DNA from: Bacteroides sp.
Lineage (GTDB): Bacteria; Bacteroidota; Bacteroidia; Bacteroidales; Muribaculaceae
DNA: 54,643 bases
Direction: 5' to 3'
NCBI GenBank assembly: GCA_014802015.1
Contig: JAAVDB010000028.1
Span: forward strand, 1-54,643
Below the pieces are notes generated by a model. That model made no database searches, was not told where the DNA came from, and saw only the letters and a list, made by a program, of their open reading frames with translations. Positions 33,369-41,306 of this stretch are shown in pieces. Numbering within the stretch: position 1 is the stretch's first letter; every line of letters starts with the position of its first letter. A program made the translations under genes and the position numbers.

Positions 33369-34409
33369 ATGAAAACTTTTGATATACAGCCGCTCGACCG
33401 AGCTCTTGAGCGCGATATAATTGATAAGATCGACAATCTCACCAAGCCTAAAGGTTCATTAGGTCGTCTTGAGGAACTGGCACTGCAACTGTGTCTTATA
33501 CAGAAAACACTTTCGCCTGAACTTCACGCCCCTACAAATGTGCTTTTTGCAGCAGATCACGGCATTATCGAAGAGGGTGTATCCGTATCTCCTAAAGAAG
33601 TCACATGGCAGCAACTCAGCCACTTCTCCAAGGGCGGTGCGGGCATTAACTTCCTGTGTGATCAGCACGGATTCACTCTGGTGCTCGTTGATGCCGGTGT
33701 CGATTATGACATTCCGTCCGGCCATGGCATTATCGATATGAAGGTACGTAAATCGACCAGAAATTATCTGCATGGGCCGGCCATGACTGAAGAAGAATTT
33801 GATCTTTGCCTCGAACGCGGTGCTAAGGTCGTTGACGAAATTGCTGACTCGACCGGTTGTAATATTATCAGTTTCGGAGAGATGGGCAGTGGCAATACAT
33901 CATCGTCATCAATATGGATGCACCTGTATACCGGCATACCGCTTGACAAATGTATCGGAGCCGGAGCCGGCCTTGATAATGAAGGTATCCGTCACAAATA
34001 CGATGTCTTGTCGCGTGCGGTTGCAGGATACAATGGTGATGGTTCGGTGCGTTCAAAACTCGCATGGTTCGGAGGCTACGAAATGGCTATGGCCGTCGGT
34101 GCTATGCTACGTGCGGCCGAACGCAGCATGACCGTCATCGTCGACGGATTTATTATGACAAGTTGTATCCTTGCGGCATCACAACTTTATCCTGCTGTGC
34201 TTGACTATGCAATCTTCGGCCACCAGGGTGACGAGAGCGGTCACAAACTCATGCTTGAGGCTATGGGTGTCCGTGCCCTCCTGCACCTCGACCTGCGTCT
34301 TGGCGAAGGCTCGGGTGCCGTATGCGCCTATCCCATTATTGAGTCAGCTGTAAGAATGATCAATAACATGGACTCGTTCGGCTCGGTAAATGTCACAAAA
34401 TATTTCTGA
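33369..34409 (+). CDS. cobT: Nicotinate-nucleotide:dimethylbenzimidazole phosphoribosyltransferase
   Basis: A 346-residue enzyme that makes alpha-ribazole phosphate from nicotinate mononucleotide and a lower-ligand base. Motifs: [67 protein letters not shown] (opening IFGHQG) and the catalytic Glu313 in [13 protein letters not shown]. Length is normal. It lies between cobU and cobS in a tight operon. Which base is used cannot be read from the sequence. Confidence 0.95.
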   Translation: MKTFDIQPLDRALERDIIDKIDNLTKPKGSLGRLEELALQLCLIQKTLSPELHAPTNVLFAADHGIIEEGVSVSPKEVTWQQLSHFSKGGAGINFLCDQHGFTLVLVDAGVDYDIPSGHGIIDMKVRKSTRNYLHGPAMTEEEFDLCLERGAKVVDEIADSTGCNIISFGEMGSGNTSSSSIWMHLYTGIPLDKCIGAGAGLDNEGIRHKYDVLSRAVAGYNGDGSVRSKLAWFGGYEMAMAVGAMLRAAERSMTVIVDGFIMTSCILAASQLYPAVLDYAIFGHQGDESGHKLMLEAMGVRALLHLDLRLGEGSGAVCAYPIIESAVRMINNMDSFGSVNVTKYF

Positions 34410-34418
34410 CATCGGATT

Positions 34419-35180
34419 ATGAAGAGAGTATTAGCCGCCTTTACACTGTTCACACGACTCCCCTTCTGGCGCATAACGAATATACCTCAGGAATGTTATT
34501 CTCAGGCGGTTGTCTTTTGGCCACTGACAGGATGGCTGACAGGCGGATTTACAGCTGCAATAATGTATGCCTGTTCGTTCGTCATGCCGTGGCCTATGGC
34601 TGTAATCACTGGGCTTGTGGCAAAACTGCTGTTGACGGGAGCATTGCATGAAGACGGACTTGCTGATTTCTGTGATGCCTTCGGGTGTGGAGGAGGCAAA
34701 GAGCGGATACTCTCGATAATGAAAGACTCTCACATCGGCACATACGGAGTCATCGGGCTTATCATGTATTATACACTGACGATTGCCATCCTATCATCGA
34801 CCGATGTCATTATAGCAGTCCTTGCTGTGGCTGCATGCGATCCGTTTGCGAAACTTTGCGCAGGACAACTCACCAACATATTGCCATACGCCCGTCCCGA
34901 AGGTGCTAAAAACAAGATTTCATACAGCCGCATGAATCTATGGCAGATGATGGTTCAGATACTTTTCGGCATCCTACCTGTTGCTATGTTCATATATCTT
35001 TTCCCTCGGCTAACGATGATTCTCGCATTATTGGCTCCTGTCACTGCAACAGGTCTGCTTGTATGGTATTTGCGCACTAAGATCGGAGGGTATACAGGTG
35101 ACTGTTGCGGAGCCGCATACCTGATATGTGAACTCACGATGCTGATGAGTGTCAACCTGATATGGTGGAATGCCCTATGA
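34419..35180 (+). CDS. cobS: Adenosylcobinamide-GDP ribazoletransferase (cobalamin synthase)
   Basis: A 253-residue polytopic inner-membrane enzyme joining adenosylcobinamide-GDP and alpha-ribazole (phosphate). The opening AFTLFTRLPFWRI, the acidic metal-binding motif HEDGLADFCDAFGCGGGKER, then IMKDSHIGTYGVIGL and the C-terminal GGYTGDCCGAAYLICEL are diagnostic. Its stop codon overlaps the cobC start (ATGA), so translation is coupled. Confidence 0.94.
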   Translation: MKRVLAAFTLFTRLPFWRITNIPQECYSQAVVFWPLTGWLTGGFTAAIMYACSFVMPWPMAVITGLVAKLLLTGALHEDGLADFCDAFGCGGGKERILSIMKDSHIGTYGVIGLIMYYTLTIAILSSTDVIIAVLAVAACDPFAKLCAGQLTNILPYARPEGAKNKISYSRMNLWQMMVQILFGILPVAMFIYLFPRLTMILALLAPVTATGLLVWYLRTKIGGYTGDCCGAAYLICELTMLMSVNLIWWNAL

Positions 35181-35707
35181 GAATAATCCTCATACGCCAC
35201 ACGTCGGTCGCAGTGACGCGCGGCACTTGTTATGGCTGTACCGATGTGCCGCTTGCCGAAACATTCCCTGCAGAGGCCGCTGAGGTCAAGCGCCATCTTG
35301 CCGGATACAATTTTGACATTGTATACAGCAGTCCGTTATCACGATGTCGCAAGTTGGCCGGGTATTGCGGATTTCCTGATCCTGTAATTGACGCCCGTCT
35401 TATGGAGATGAATTTCGGTGAATGGGAAATGCAACGTTTCGACACGATCACTGATCCACGTCTTCAGCAGTGGTACGATGACTTTCTTAACGTAGCTCCG
35501 ACCGGCGGAGAGTCATCAATGGATCAGGCCATGAGGTTGAAATCATTTTTTGATTCGCTTGATCGTTCTGACCCTGATCGTACGATCGGGGTGTTTACAC
35601 ACGGTGGGATACTAATACATGCCTCTGTCCTGCTCGGCGGCAAGACGTATGACGAAGCGTTCCGTGCGCTTCCCGATTATGGCGCTATATTAGAATTGCA
35701 CATCTGA
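35177..35707 (+). CDS. cobC: Alpha-ribazole phosphatase, histidine phosphatase family
   Basis: A 176-residue phosphoglycerate-mutase-like phosphatase. The catalytic start LIRHTSV gives Arg7-His8, followed by GTCYGCTDVPLAETF, SSPLSRCRKLA, the acidic MEMNFGEWE motif and the second histidine in VFTHGGI. It removes phosphate from alpha-ribazole-5'-phosphate or adenosylcobalamin-5'-phosphate. The start at 35177 overlaps the cobS stop and is preferred to an in-frame ATG 15 bp upstream. The 3' end overlaps convergent cbiB by 23 bp. Confidence 0.9.
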   Translation: MRIILIRHTSVAVTRGTCYGCTDVPLAETFPAEAAEVKRHLAGYNFDIVYSSPLSRCRKLAGYCGFPDPVIDARLMEMNFGEWEMQRFDTITDPRLQQWYDDFLNVAPTGGESSMDQAMRLKSFFDSLDRSDPDRTIGVFTHGGILIHASVLLGGKTYDEAFRALPDYGAILELHI

Positions 35708-36617
35708 CCAATCCTGCGAGCACTACGCTCAATACCTCGGCCACACGATTGATACGCACGGCTGTGAGCATGTCGTCAGATGTCAACTGCCTGTCGACGG
35801 TTCCGATAAATGGTTTTTCTACCGTCTCGCCGAAATAATCATGTGGACCTCCGAAGCGGCATCCGAGTATCCCTGCCAGTGCAGCCTCGGGATAACCGCT
35901 GTTGGGACTTGCATGTTTAGGTCCATACTTGGCTACGAAGCGCAGCAGACTCAAGTGCCCGGATGCCACGACCATAAGCAGTGCTGTCAATCTGGCAGGT
36001 ATGTAATTAGCCACATCATCGATACGGGCGGCCACCGTGCCGAACTGTCTGTAGCGTACCGAGCGGTAGCCTATCATCGAGTCAAGCGTATTGACCATTT
36101 TATATGCCAGCATACCGGGCACTCCGAGCAGAGCGTACCAGAATAGAGGTGCGATCACCCCGTCGCTCAGATTCTCGGCAAGAGTCTCAAGCGCAGCCGT
36201 ACGGATTTCATTGTCTGACAACTGAGCCGTGTCACGCCCTACTATTCTTGCCACCTGACGTCTACCCTCCTCAAGCGATCTGTCAGCGGCCTTGAAAACC
36301 ATTCTGACCTCACGTATAAGAGTTGTGCCTGCCAGACAGTAGAAGACAAGCACGGCCTCTACGGCAATCTTTACCCACAGCCACGGATCAAGCAATCCTG
36401 TCAGCCACAGTGTGAGTGCGTATGTCGCGATAATAAGGCCTATTGCCATCACCCCACCTTTCAGTCTGCGGTGCCCTCCTCGGTTCAAGCGATGTTCAAA
36501 AAAAGAAATGATACGGCCAAATCCTACTATCGGATGGGGCAATCGGGCAGGATCTCCGAGACAAAGATCAAGAATCCAGCCGAGGACAAGAGGAAGCAAT
36601 ATGAGTGAAACTGTCAT
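35685..36617 (-). CDS. cbiB: Adenosylcobinamide-phosphate synthase
   Basis: A 310-residue membrane enzyme that attaches (R)-1-amino-2-propanol phosphate to adenosylcobyric acid. Landmarks: GWILDLCLGDPARLPHPIVG, TAALETLAENLSDGVIAPLF, YKMVNTLDSMIGYRSVRYR, VANYIPARLTALLM and HASPNSGYPEAALAGILG (split here as SPNSGYPEAALAG). It is the last gene of the minus-strand cobalamin arm and probably also has its own promoter (TAACTTTG on the complement, 36638-36645). Its stop lies within the 3' end of cobC. Confidence 0.94.
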   Translation of the reverse strand: MTVSLILLPLVLGWILDLCLGDPARLPHPIVGFGRIISFFEHRLNRGGHRRLKGGVMAIGLIIATYALTLWLTGLLDPWLWVKIAVEAVLVFYCLAGTTLIREVRMVFKAADRSLEEGRRQVARIVGRDTAQLSDNEIRTAALETLAENLSDGVIAPLFWYALLGVPGMLAYKMVNTLDSMIGYRSVRYRQFGTVAARIDDVANYIPARLTALLMVVASGHLSLLRFVAKYGPKHASPNSGYPEAALAGILGCRFGGPHDYFGETVEKPFIGTVDRQLTSDDMLTAVRINRVAEVLSVVLAGLVRCAILI

Positions 36618-36628
36618 TTATGTACTGA

Positions 36629-36649
36629 TTGATAGTACAAAGTTAAACA
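36629..36649 (-). promoter_or_regulatory. cbiB promoter element
   Basis: The complement of 36638-36645 reads TAACTTTG, an exact -7 box about 21 bp before the cbiB start. It overlaps a small inverted repeat (TGTACT at 36621-36626 with AGTACA at 36634-36639) that could be an operator. Confidence 0.5.
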
Positions 36650-36687
36650 ATTCCACTCATTCGGTAATCTTTTTATGGTAAGTATTA

Positions 36688-36858
36688 TTATTCCCGCGAT
36701 TTAGACCCGTTCCCCACCTTAGCTTTCGCTATACGGTCAAGCTGTTCAGGTGTGAGAACAGTGTGCTCTCGCATACACCTGATGTTATTCATTTCGAGCG
36801 GTTTCAATCGTCTGGCTGAGTCTAACTCAGGATGTGGGATCTGCTTAATCTGTTTCAT
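36688..36858 (-). CDS. Small conserved-looking protein, possible precursor peptide
   Basis: A 56-residue frame starting MKQIKQIPHPELDSARRLKP, followed by LEMNNIRCMREHTVLTPEQL and a basic, Gly/Ser-containing end. The start overlaps the VKOR stop by 14 bp and I chose it over a longer frame because the upstream part runs inside the VKOR gene. The segment LKPLEMNNIR recalls the leader pattern of small Bacteroidetes peptides encoded beside VKOR/thioredoxin genes, but the single Cys gives little to cross-link. There is no signal peptide. Function unknown; it may be a genuine small protein or a natural-product-like precursor. Confidence 0.5.
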   Translation of the reverse strand: MKQIKQIPHPELDSARRLKPLEMNNIRCMREHTVLTPEQLDRIAKAKVGNGSKSRE

Positions 36859-37885
36859 CACTATCTGAAATTTTTCGAGAGTCCTTGTTTTCGATAAGTG
36901 GCATAACGGCATTGAGCCCGAGCATTACACCAACGTATGCTATGCCGAGTGCAAAGAAATTGAGCGATATAGGCCAGGCCATACGCAACCATCCACCAAA
37001 TAAGTAGCAGAAGAACAGCAGCCACAGCGAGCACTGCACACAGACACATAACGTACACCATTTGTGCGCACGAAATCTCTGATACCAGATGCTCCAGAAC
37101 GTAAACGGCAGACAGCATAGGTTGCATAGAGCAAGCCATGGTAACAATTGAGGTAATAAGAGTAAAGCACCGAGGCTCACTGAAAAGTAGGCAAACCCGA
37201 CCTCGCTCCATCCGAATATACCGAAAAATTTCGAGGCCTTTGTCTCAAGTATGCTGTCGCATCCACCAGCCTGAAGGACACCGCATACACGGTCGGCGGC
37301 CGGATTATGGATGTTAAGTGATTTCTGTACGAGCAGATAGGTAAAGTATAGTCCTCCGAGGTCAATCGCGGAAATGAGGATTGTAGACACGTGCATATAT
37401 ATCCCGTTGACTATGAAGAGATATATAAACAGAGCCATTGCACAGAATGCCAGAATCCATTTCTTAGCCTTCATGAAAAAATCCACCCTGGAATGCAATC
37501 CGTACTCTGGCTCGGCAGCATCAGGCTCAGGGAACGATAACAGTACGTTACCATCCCATACCTCATTAAATCTGTCAAGCGTCACCGTCTCCGGCACCCC
37601 CTGAGTCAGATAACTTATCTCAGTGGGTGTAAGCCCTGTAACGATTACCTCCCCGACGACCGTATTGGCCAGAAACGGAGGTGTTATTTTGACAATCTCA
37701 CTCTTATCTTCAAGCATATATGCCTCGGAGTGTACTCTGTATTCGGCAAGTAGTTTTGAAAGGCCGAACAGTGTTTTGAAAGGAACATTCTTCATCCTCT
37801 CCTCCGAATACTCATCAGTATGTGGCACTCCGAGCGCCTGAAGATAATCACTGATCAGGGAATGCCGGGACGATTTCGCTGACAT
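36845..37885 (-). CDS. VKOR-family protein with degenerate C39-like N-terminal domain
   Basis: A 346-residue membrane protein. Residues 1-130 resemble the C39-peptidase-like domain found on Bacteroidetes VKOR proteins (LISDYLQALGVPHTDEYS, FNEVWDGNVLLSFPEPD) but lack the catalytic Cys and His, so proteolysis is unlikely. Residues about 140-330 are a vitamin K epoxide reductase domain: loop cysteines Cys201 and Cys209 (VCGVLQAGGCDSIL), the FGIFGWSEVGFAYF helix and active CxxC Cys277/Cys280 in KWCTLC. VKOR enzymes reoxidise thioredoxin-like partners using quinone and so drive disulfide formation. The thioredoxin gene ends 20 bp upstream, giving a ready partner. Its position inside a cobalamin arm is unexplained. 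Confidence 0.83.
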   Translation of the reverse strand: MSAKSSRHSLISDYLQALGVPHTDEYSEERMKNVPFKTLFGLSKLLAEYRVHSEAYMLEDKSEIVKITPPFLANTVVGEVIVTGLTPTEISYLTQGVPETVTLDRFNEVWDGNVLLSFPEPDAAEPEYGLHSRVDFFMKAKKWILAFCAMALFIYLFIVNGIYMHVSTILISAIDLGGLYFTYLLVQKSLNIHNPAADRVCGVLQAGGCDSILETKASKFFGIFGWSEVGFAYFSVSLGALLLLPQLLPWLALCNLCCLPFTFWSIWYQRFRAHKWCTLCVCVQCSLWLLFFCYLFGGWLRMAWPISLNFFALGIAYVGVMLGLNAVMPLIENKDSRKISDSDETD

Positions 37886-37905
37886 GACAGAACACCTTAA
37901 TTTTA

Positions 37906-38199
37906 TTACATGAATGACTGAATCTTATCAAGAAGAGCCTGCCCATCCATCTCGCCGCTCTCACGCCACACCTGTTTGCCGTCACTATAGATAATGAATG
38001 TAGGTGTTGAACTGATGTGCTCTATGTCGGCCAGTTTCTCGTTAAGATCGATGTTGAGTTGATAGATGTCAACCGAGCCGTCAAGCAGTTCCTTAATCTG
38101 ATCGATCACAGGCATCATGCGTTGGCAATGAGGACACCAGTCTGCATAAAATTCAACAAGTACGACAGGTGTTGATTTGATAGCTTCAGTGTAATCCAT
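37906..38199 (-). CDS. Thioredoxin-family protein
   Basis: A 97-residue thioredoxin fold without a signal peptide. The active site is WCPHC (Cys22, Cys25), preceded by VVLVEFYAD, and the cis-Pro loop STPTFIIYSDG is present. The CPHC dipeptide is DsbA-like rather than the reducing CGPC, hinting at an oxidant or disulfide-exchange role, which fits the adjacent VKOR. Lack of an export signal argues for a cytoplasmic location unless VKOR faces inward. A long imperfect palindrome ends four bases before its ATG. Confidence 0.88.
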   Translation of the reverse strand: MDYTEAIKSTPVVLVEFYADWCPHCQRMMPVIDQIKELLDGSVDIYQLNIDLNEKLADIEHISSTPTFIIYSDGKQVWRESGEMDGQALLDKIQSFM

Positions 38200-38202
38200 A
38201 AT

Positions 38203-38245
38203 ATATCTTGTTTAATAGGTTTAATCTGCTATTAAAACAAGATAT
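38203..38245. repeat. Palindrome between cobD and thioredoxin genes
   Basis: ATATCTTGTTTAATAG at 38203-38218 pairs with CTATTAAAACAAGATAT at 38229-38245 (16 pairs, one bulged A) around a 10-nt loop. It fills the 52-bp gap after the cobD stop and reaches to 4 bp from the thioredoxin start, so it could block ribosome access, end the cobD transcript or bind a regulator. Confidence 0.75.
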
Positions 38246-38251
38246 TCGGCC

Positions 38252-39265
38252 TCACTGTTCACTCAGCCATTCAGCGATGGCACCGATGAGCGTGTCGTTT
38301 TCAGATGACGATAGTGGAGCGATACGGAAGTGTGCGGGTGACAGGCCATGAAAATTTCCCGCATCGCGGATCAGTATACCATGTCGCTCGGCAAGATAGT
38401 CTTTCAGGTCACGTGCTTTACCGTGAGGCAATCGGCCGAGCAGTATATTACAGTCCGTCGGGGTTATCTCAATGCCGAGTTTTGACAGCGACTCCCCTAT
38501 CCTTACAGCCTCGCTATGTAGAGTCGTGGCATCTATGGGATATTCCGAGGCATGTGCAAGCATATACTTTGCTCCCTCTATGGCAAGCTGGTTGACCGAC
38601 CACGGCATTCGCATGGCTCTCAGTCGGTCAAGTATCTTGTGATTAGCCACCGCGTAACCGATACGTAGTCCCGGTATGGCGAAACGTTTGGTCAGCGAAC
38701 CGAGTAATATGACATTCCCATAGCCGCATACTTCCTTTTCATCCATGGTCCGGACCATACTGTAGTCGGCGTAGGCTCCGTCTATGATAAACAGGACTGA
38801 CGGATTGCACTCAATACATCTTCGCAGCATGTCCGAATCCGTAACCTGCCCGGTGGGATTGTTTGGATTGCACAACCAAACAGCATCCGCATCTTCAGGT
38901 ATCGCCGTCATGTCCGTAATGCCACACACGGTGTGACCATGCACGGCACATGCGTCGCGATACTCGCTGAATGTCGGCTCGACGATACACGACTTGCTTC
39001 CGCGCATCATCTGTGCTATCAGGTATATAGCTTCGGTCGCTCCATTTGTGACCATCACAGATCGGGCGGTAACACCTTTCTGGTCAGCAAGGACTTTTTC
39101 AACCGATGACGGTGACGGCTCAGGATAGCGTTTGATGCTGCCGGCCACAGACGCAAGATGACGGACCAATGCGCTGTGATCAAAACCACAGTACACATTG
39201 GTGCTGAAATTATGTTTTATTTCGCATCCGTAACGGTATGCGTCATCGCCGTGTCCCTCGATCAT
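38252..39265 (-). CDS. cobD: Threonine-phosphate decarboxylase-like PLP enzyme
   Basis: A 337-residue fold-type I PLP enzyme of the histidinol-phosphate aminotransferase/CobD group. VTNGATEAIYLIAQ, WLCNPNNPTGQV, IIDGAYADYS (Asp-x-x-Tyr) and the PLP lysine in GSLTKRFAIPGLRIGYAVA are seen, with the substrate Arg near HFRIAPL. CobD decarboxylates L-threonine-O-3-phosphate to (R)-1-amino-2-propanol phosphate, the substrate of CbiB. The call over HisC rests on the start codon overlapping the cbiP stop (ATGA) and on cbiB being nearby; alone, the sequence would be ambiguous. Confidence 0.85.
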   Translation of the reverse strand: MIEGHGDDAYRYGCEIKHNFSTNVYCGFDHSALVRHLASVAGSIKRYPEPSPSSVEKVLADQKGVTARSVMVTNGATEAIYLIAQMMRGSKSCIVEPTFSEYRDACAVHGHTVCGITDMTAIPEDADAVWLCNPNNPTGQVTDSDMLRRCIECNPSVLFIIDGAYADYSMVRTMDEKEVCGYGNVILLGSLTKRFAIPGLRIGYAVANHKILDRLRAMRMPWSVNQLAIEGAKYMLAHASEYPIDATTLHSEAVRIGESLSKLGIEITPTDCNILLGRLPHGKARDLKDYLAERHGILIRDAGNFHGLSPAHFRIAPLSSSENDTLIGAIAEWLSEQ

Positions 39266-40740
39266 TCCGCACCCATTATTTTATACAGCAGAGGTATGTC
39301 AATATGCTCACGCAGATGAGTGGCGAGCGCGTCATACTGTTCCTCCTTATACGTGGTGTAATCAAATGTCGTTTGCTCCGTGCGGCCGGCATAAGGGGCA
39401 AGGAGATGATCGATGACAGAACGGTTGTCAAGAACACCGTGTATATACGTGCCGAAACATCTGTCATCCGCATAGCATCCATCCTCACATCCTCCGTCGA
39501 TATGATTGAGCGGTGTCGCTTCCCCGTCGGTGAATGTGGTGCGTCCCATGTGGATTTCGTAGCCCGAACATTCGGCATCTCCGCCCATAAAACGGAATTT
39601 CACCTGTCGTGTCACCTTGTCTCCTTCAAGGGTGGTACGTACAGGGAGCAGTCCGAGACCGGGCAGACGGGCTATCTCCCCCTCTACTCCTTGCGGATCC
39701 TCCACTTCGAGTCCCATCATCTGGTATCCGCCGCAAATACCGATCACCGTTTTGCCCTCACGTCGGCATTCCGCGATGGCTGTGGCCAGTCCGCGATGGC
39801 GCAGATACTGTAGGTCAGACAGTGTTGCCTTACTGCCGGGCAGTATTATGATGTCAGCCTCATGCAGCTCGTTTGCATCCGAGGTATAATACAGGTTGAC
39901 ACGCGGGTCACGTTCGATGGCATCAAAATCTGTAAAGTTGGAAATGTGTGGCACGAGCACGACAGCGATGTTGATTTTGCCCTCGGCTCCCTTTGACCGT
40001 TTGGTTGCTATCGCCACCGAATCCTCCTCTTCGATGTGAATGTCGGGAGCAAACGGCACTACTCCGAGCACTGTGACGCCGCATATCTCTTCCATCATCT
40101 TGCGACCTTTTTCAAAAAGACGTATGTCGCCGCGAAATTTGTTGACTATTATCCCTTTGATGCGTCGTCTGTCCTCCGCATCCTGCAACATTATCGATCC
40201 GTACACACTTGCGAATACACCACCACGGTCTATATCTGCCACGAGAATCACATCAGCCCCGGCATAGACCGCCATCGGCATATTCACAAGATCACTGTCT
40301 TTCAGGTTTATTTCGGCGATACTTCCTGCCCCTTCCATAACGATAGGATTGTATCGCGCGGCAAGACGGTCAAACGCCTGGTGAACTTCGGTTCGCAGTT
40401 CCTCTCGCCCCTCTTTACGAAAGTATTCGTAAGCGTTGCGGTTGCCGACCGGCCGTCCGTTGAGCACCACCTGTGACGTATGATGCCCGGAGGGCTTGAG
40501 CAGTATCGGATTCATGTCCGTATGGCACGGCACTCCGGCGGCCTCGGCCTGCACGGCCTGAGCGCGACCTATCTCAAGTCCCTCGGGAGTGGCGTATGAA
40601 TTAAGAGCCATATTCTGAGCCTTGAAGGGAGCGGGATTATATCCATCCTGACGGAATATCCTGCACAGGCCTGTGGCTATAAGACTTTTGCCTACATCGC
40701 TGCCGGTTCCGGCAAGCATTATTGGGGTCAGTCGTTTCAT
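39262..40740 (-). CDS. cbiP: Cobyric acid synthase
   Basis: A 492-residue ATP-dependent glutamine amidotransferase that amidates side chains b, d, e and g of adenosylcobyrinate a,c-diamide. Residues 1-250 are the dethiobiotin-synthetase-like domain (MLAGTGSDVGKSLIATGLCR, FKAQNMALNSYATPEGLEIG, VMEGAGSIAEINL). Residues about 255-490 are the GATase domain with nucleophile Cys in VIGICGGYQMMG, FMGGDAECSGYEIHMG and TYIHGVLDN. ATG at 40740 overlaps the pduO stop by 4 bp; an upstream in-frame ATG would extend into that gene and lacks family support. Confidence 0.95.
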   Translation of the reverse strand: MKRLTPIMLAGTGSDVGKSLIATGLCRIFRQDGYNPAPFKAQNMALNSYATPEGLEIGRAQAVQAEAAGVPCHTDMNPILLKPSGHHTSQVVLNGRPVGNRNAYEYFRKEGREELRTEVHQAFDRLAARYNPIVMEGAGSIAEINLKDSDLVNMPMAVYAGADVILVADIDRGGVFASVYGSIMLQDAEDRRRIKGIIVNKFRGDIRLFEKGRKMMEEICGVTVLGVVPFAPDIHIEEEDSVAIATKRSKGAEGKINIAVVLVPHISNFTDFDAIERDPRVNLYYTSDANELHEADIIILPGSKATLSDLQYLRHRGLATAIAECRREGKTVIGICGGYQMMGLEVEDPQGVEGEIARLPGLGLLPVRTTLEGDKVTRQVKFRFMGGDAECSGYEIHMGRTTFTDGEATPLNHIDGGCEDGCYADDRCFGTYIHGVLDNRSVIDHLLAPYAGRTEQTTFDYTTYKEEQYDALATHLREHIDIPLLYKIMGAE

Positions 40741-41306
40741 TTGCGGCGTTTGTATGTGAATGCCTTCCAACGTTCCTCGTCTATTCCGGCCGAGGTCATC
40801 TCATGACGGGCCATAATGAAGAACAGATCCGAAAGACGGTTGATATATGTCAGAATCTCGTGCGGGACCGGGTCTGCCTCATTCAGTTCCCACAGTCTGC
40901 GCTCTGCCCGTCGGGCCGTGACACGGGCCTGATGCATGCATGCTGCGGCTTGTGTTCCGCCGGGTAGGATAAAATACTCCGCGTCTCCACACTCTCCGGC
41001 CACTTCGTCGATCAATCGTTCGATCTCTTCTGTCAGACCATCCGGCAACCTATTCGGATTGTCACAGCGACGTCCTGACGGAGTTGCTACCAGGCTCATA
41101 AGCGACATCATGTTCAGCTGTATCTCTTTGAGAGCCGTCTGCCATTTGCAATCAGCCGGGAGAAACGAACGCACTAACCCTATCGCTACATTGAGTTCGT
41201 CCAGCTGACCGTTAGCCTCGATGCGTATGTCGGTTTTCTTCACTCGTTCACCGCCGTGTATTGCTGTCAGTCCCCTGTCGCCGGTACGTGTATATATTCG
41301 TTTCAT
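40737..41306 (-). CDS. pduO: Cob(I)alamin adenosyltransferase, PduO type
   Basis: A 189-residue ATP:corrinoid adenosyltransferase adding the upper 5'-deoxyadenosyl ligand to cob(I)yrinate derivatives. The N-terminus MKRIYTRTGDRGLTAIHGGE, the ANGQLDELNVAIGLVRSFLP segment and ECGDAEYFILPGGTQAAA, then ARVTARRAERRLWEL, are typical of the PduO/MMAB trimer. Start at 41306 overlaps the cbiA stop (ATGA); the longer open frame is inside cbiA and was rejected. Confidence 0.93.
   Translation of the reverse strand: MKRIYTRTGDRGLTAIHGGERVKKTDIRIEANGQLDELNVAIGLVRSFLPADCKWQTALKEIQLNMMSLMSLVATPSGRRCDNPNRLPDGLTEEIERLIDEVAGECGDAEYFILPGGTQAAACMHQARVTARRAERRLWELNEADPVPHEILTYINRLSDLFFIMARHEMTSAGIDEERWKAFTYKRRK

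Noticed and set aside
36845-37885. Active C39 bacteriocin-processing peptidase
   Set aside because: The N-terminal domain lacks the catalytic Cys and His, and there is no ABC transporter region.
38252-39265. Histidinol-phosphate aminotransferase (hisC)
   Set aside because: The fold fits, but overlap with cbiP and proximity to cbiB favour cobD; no his genes are nearby.
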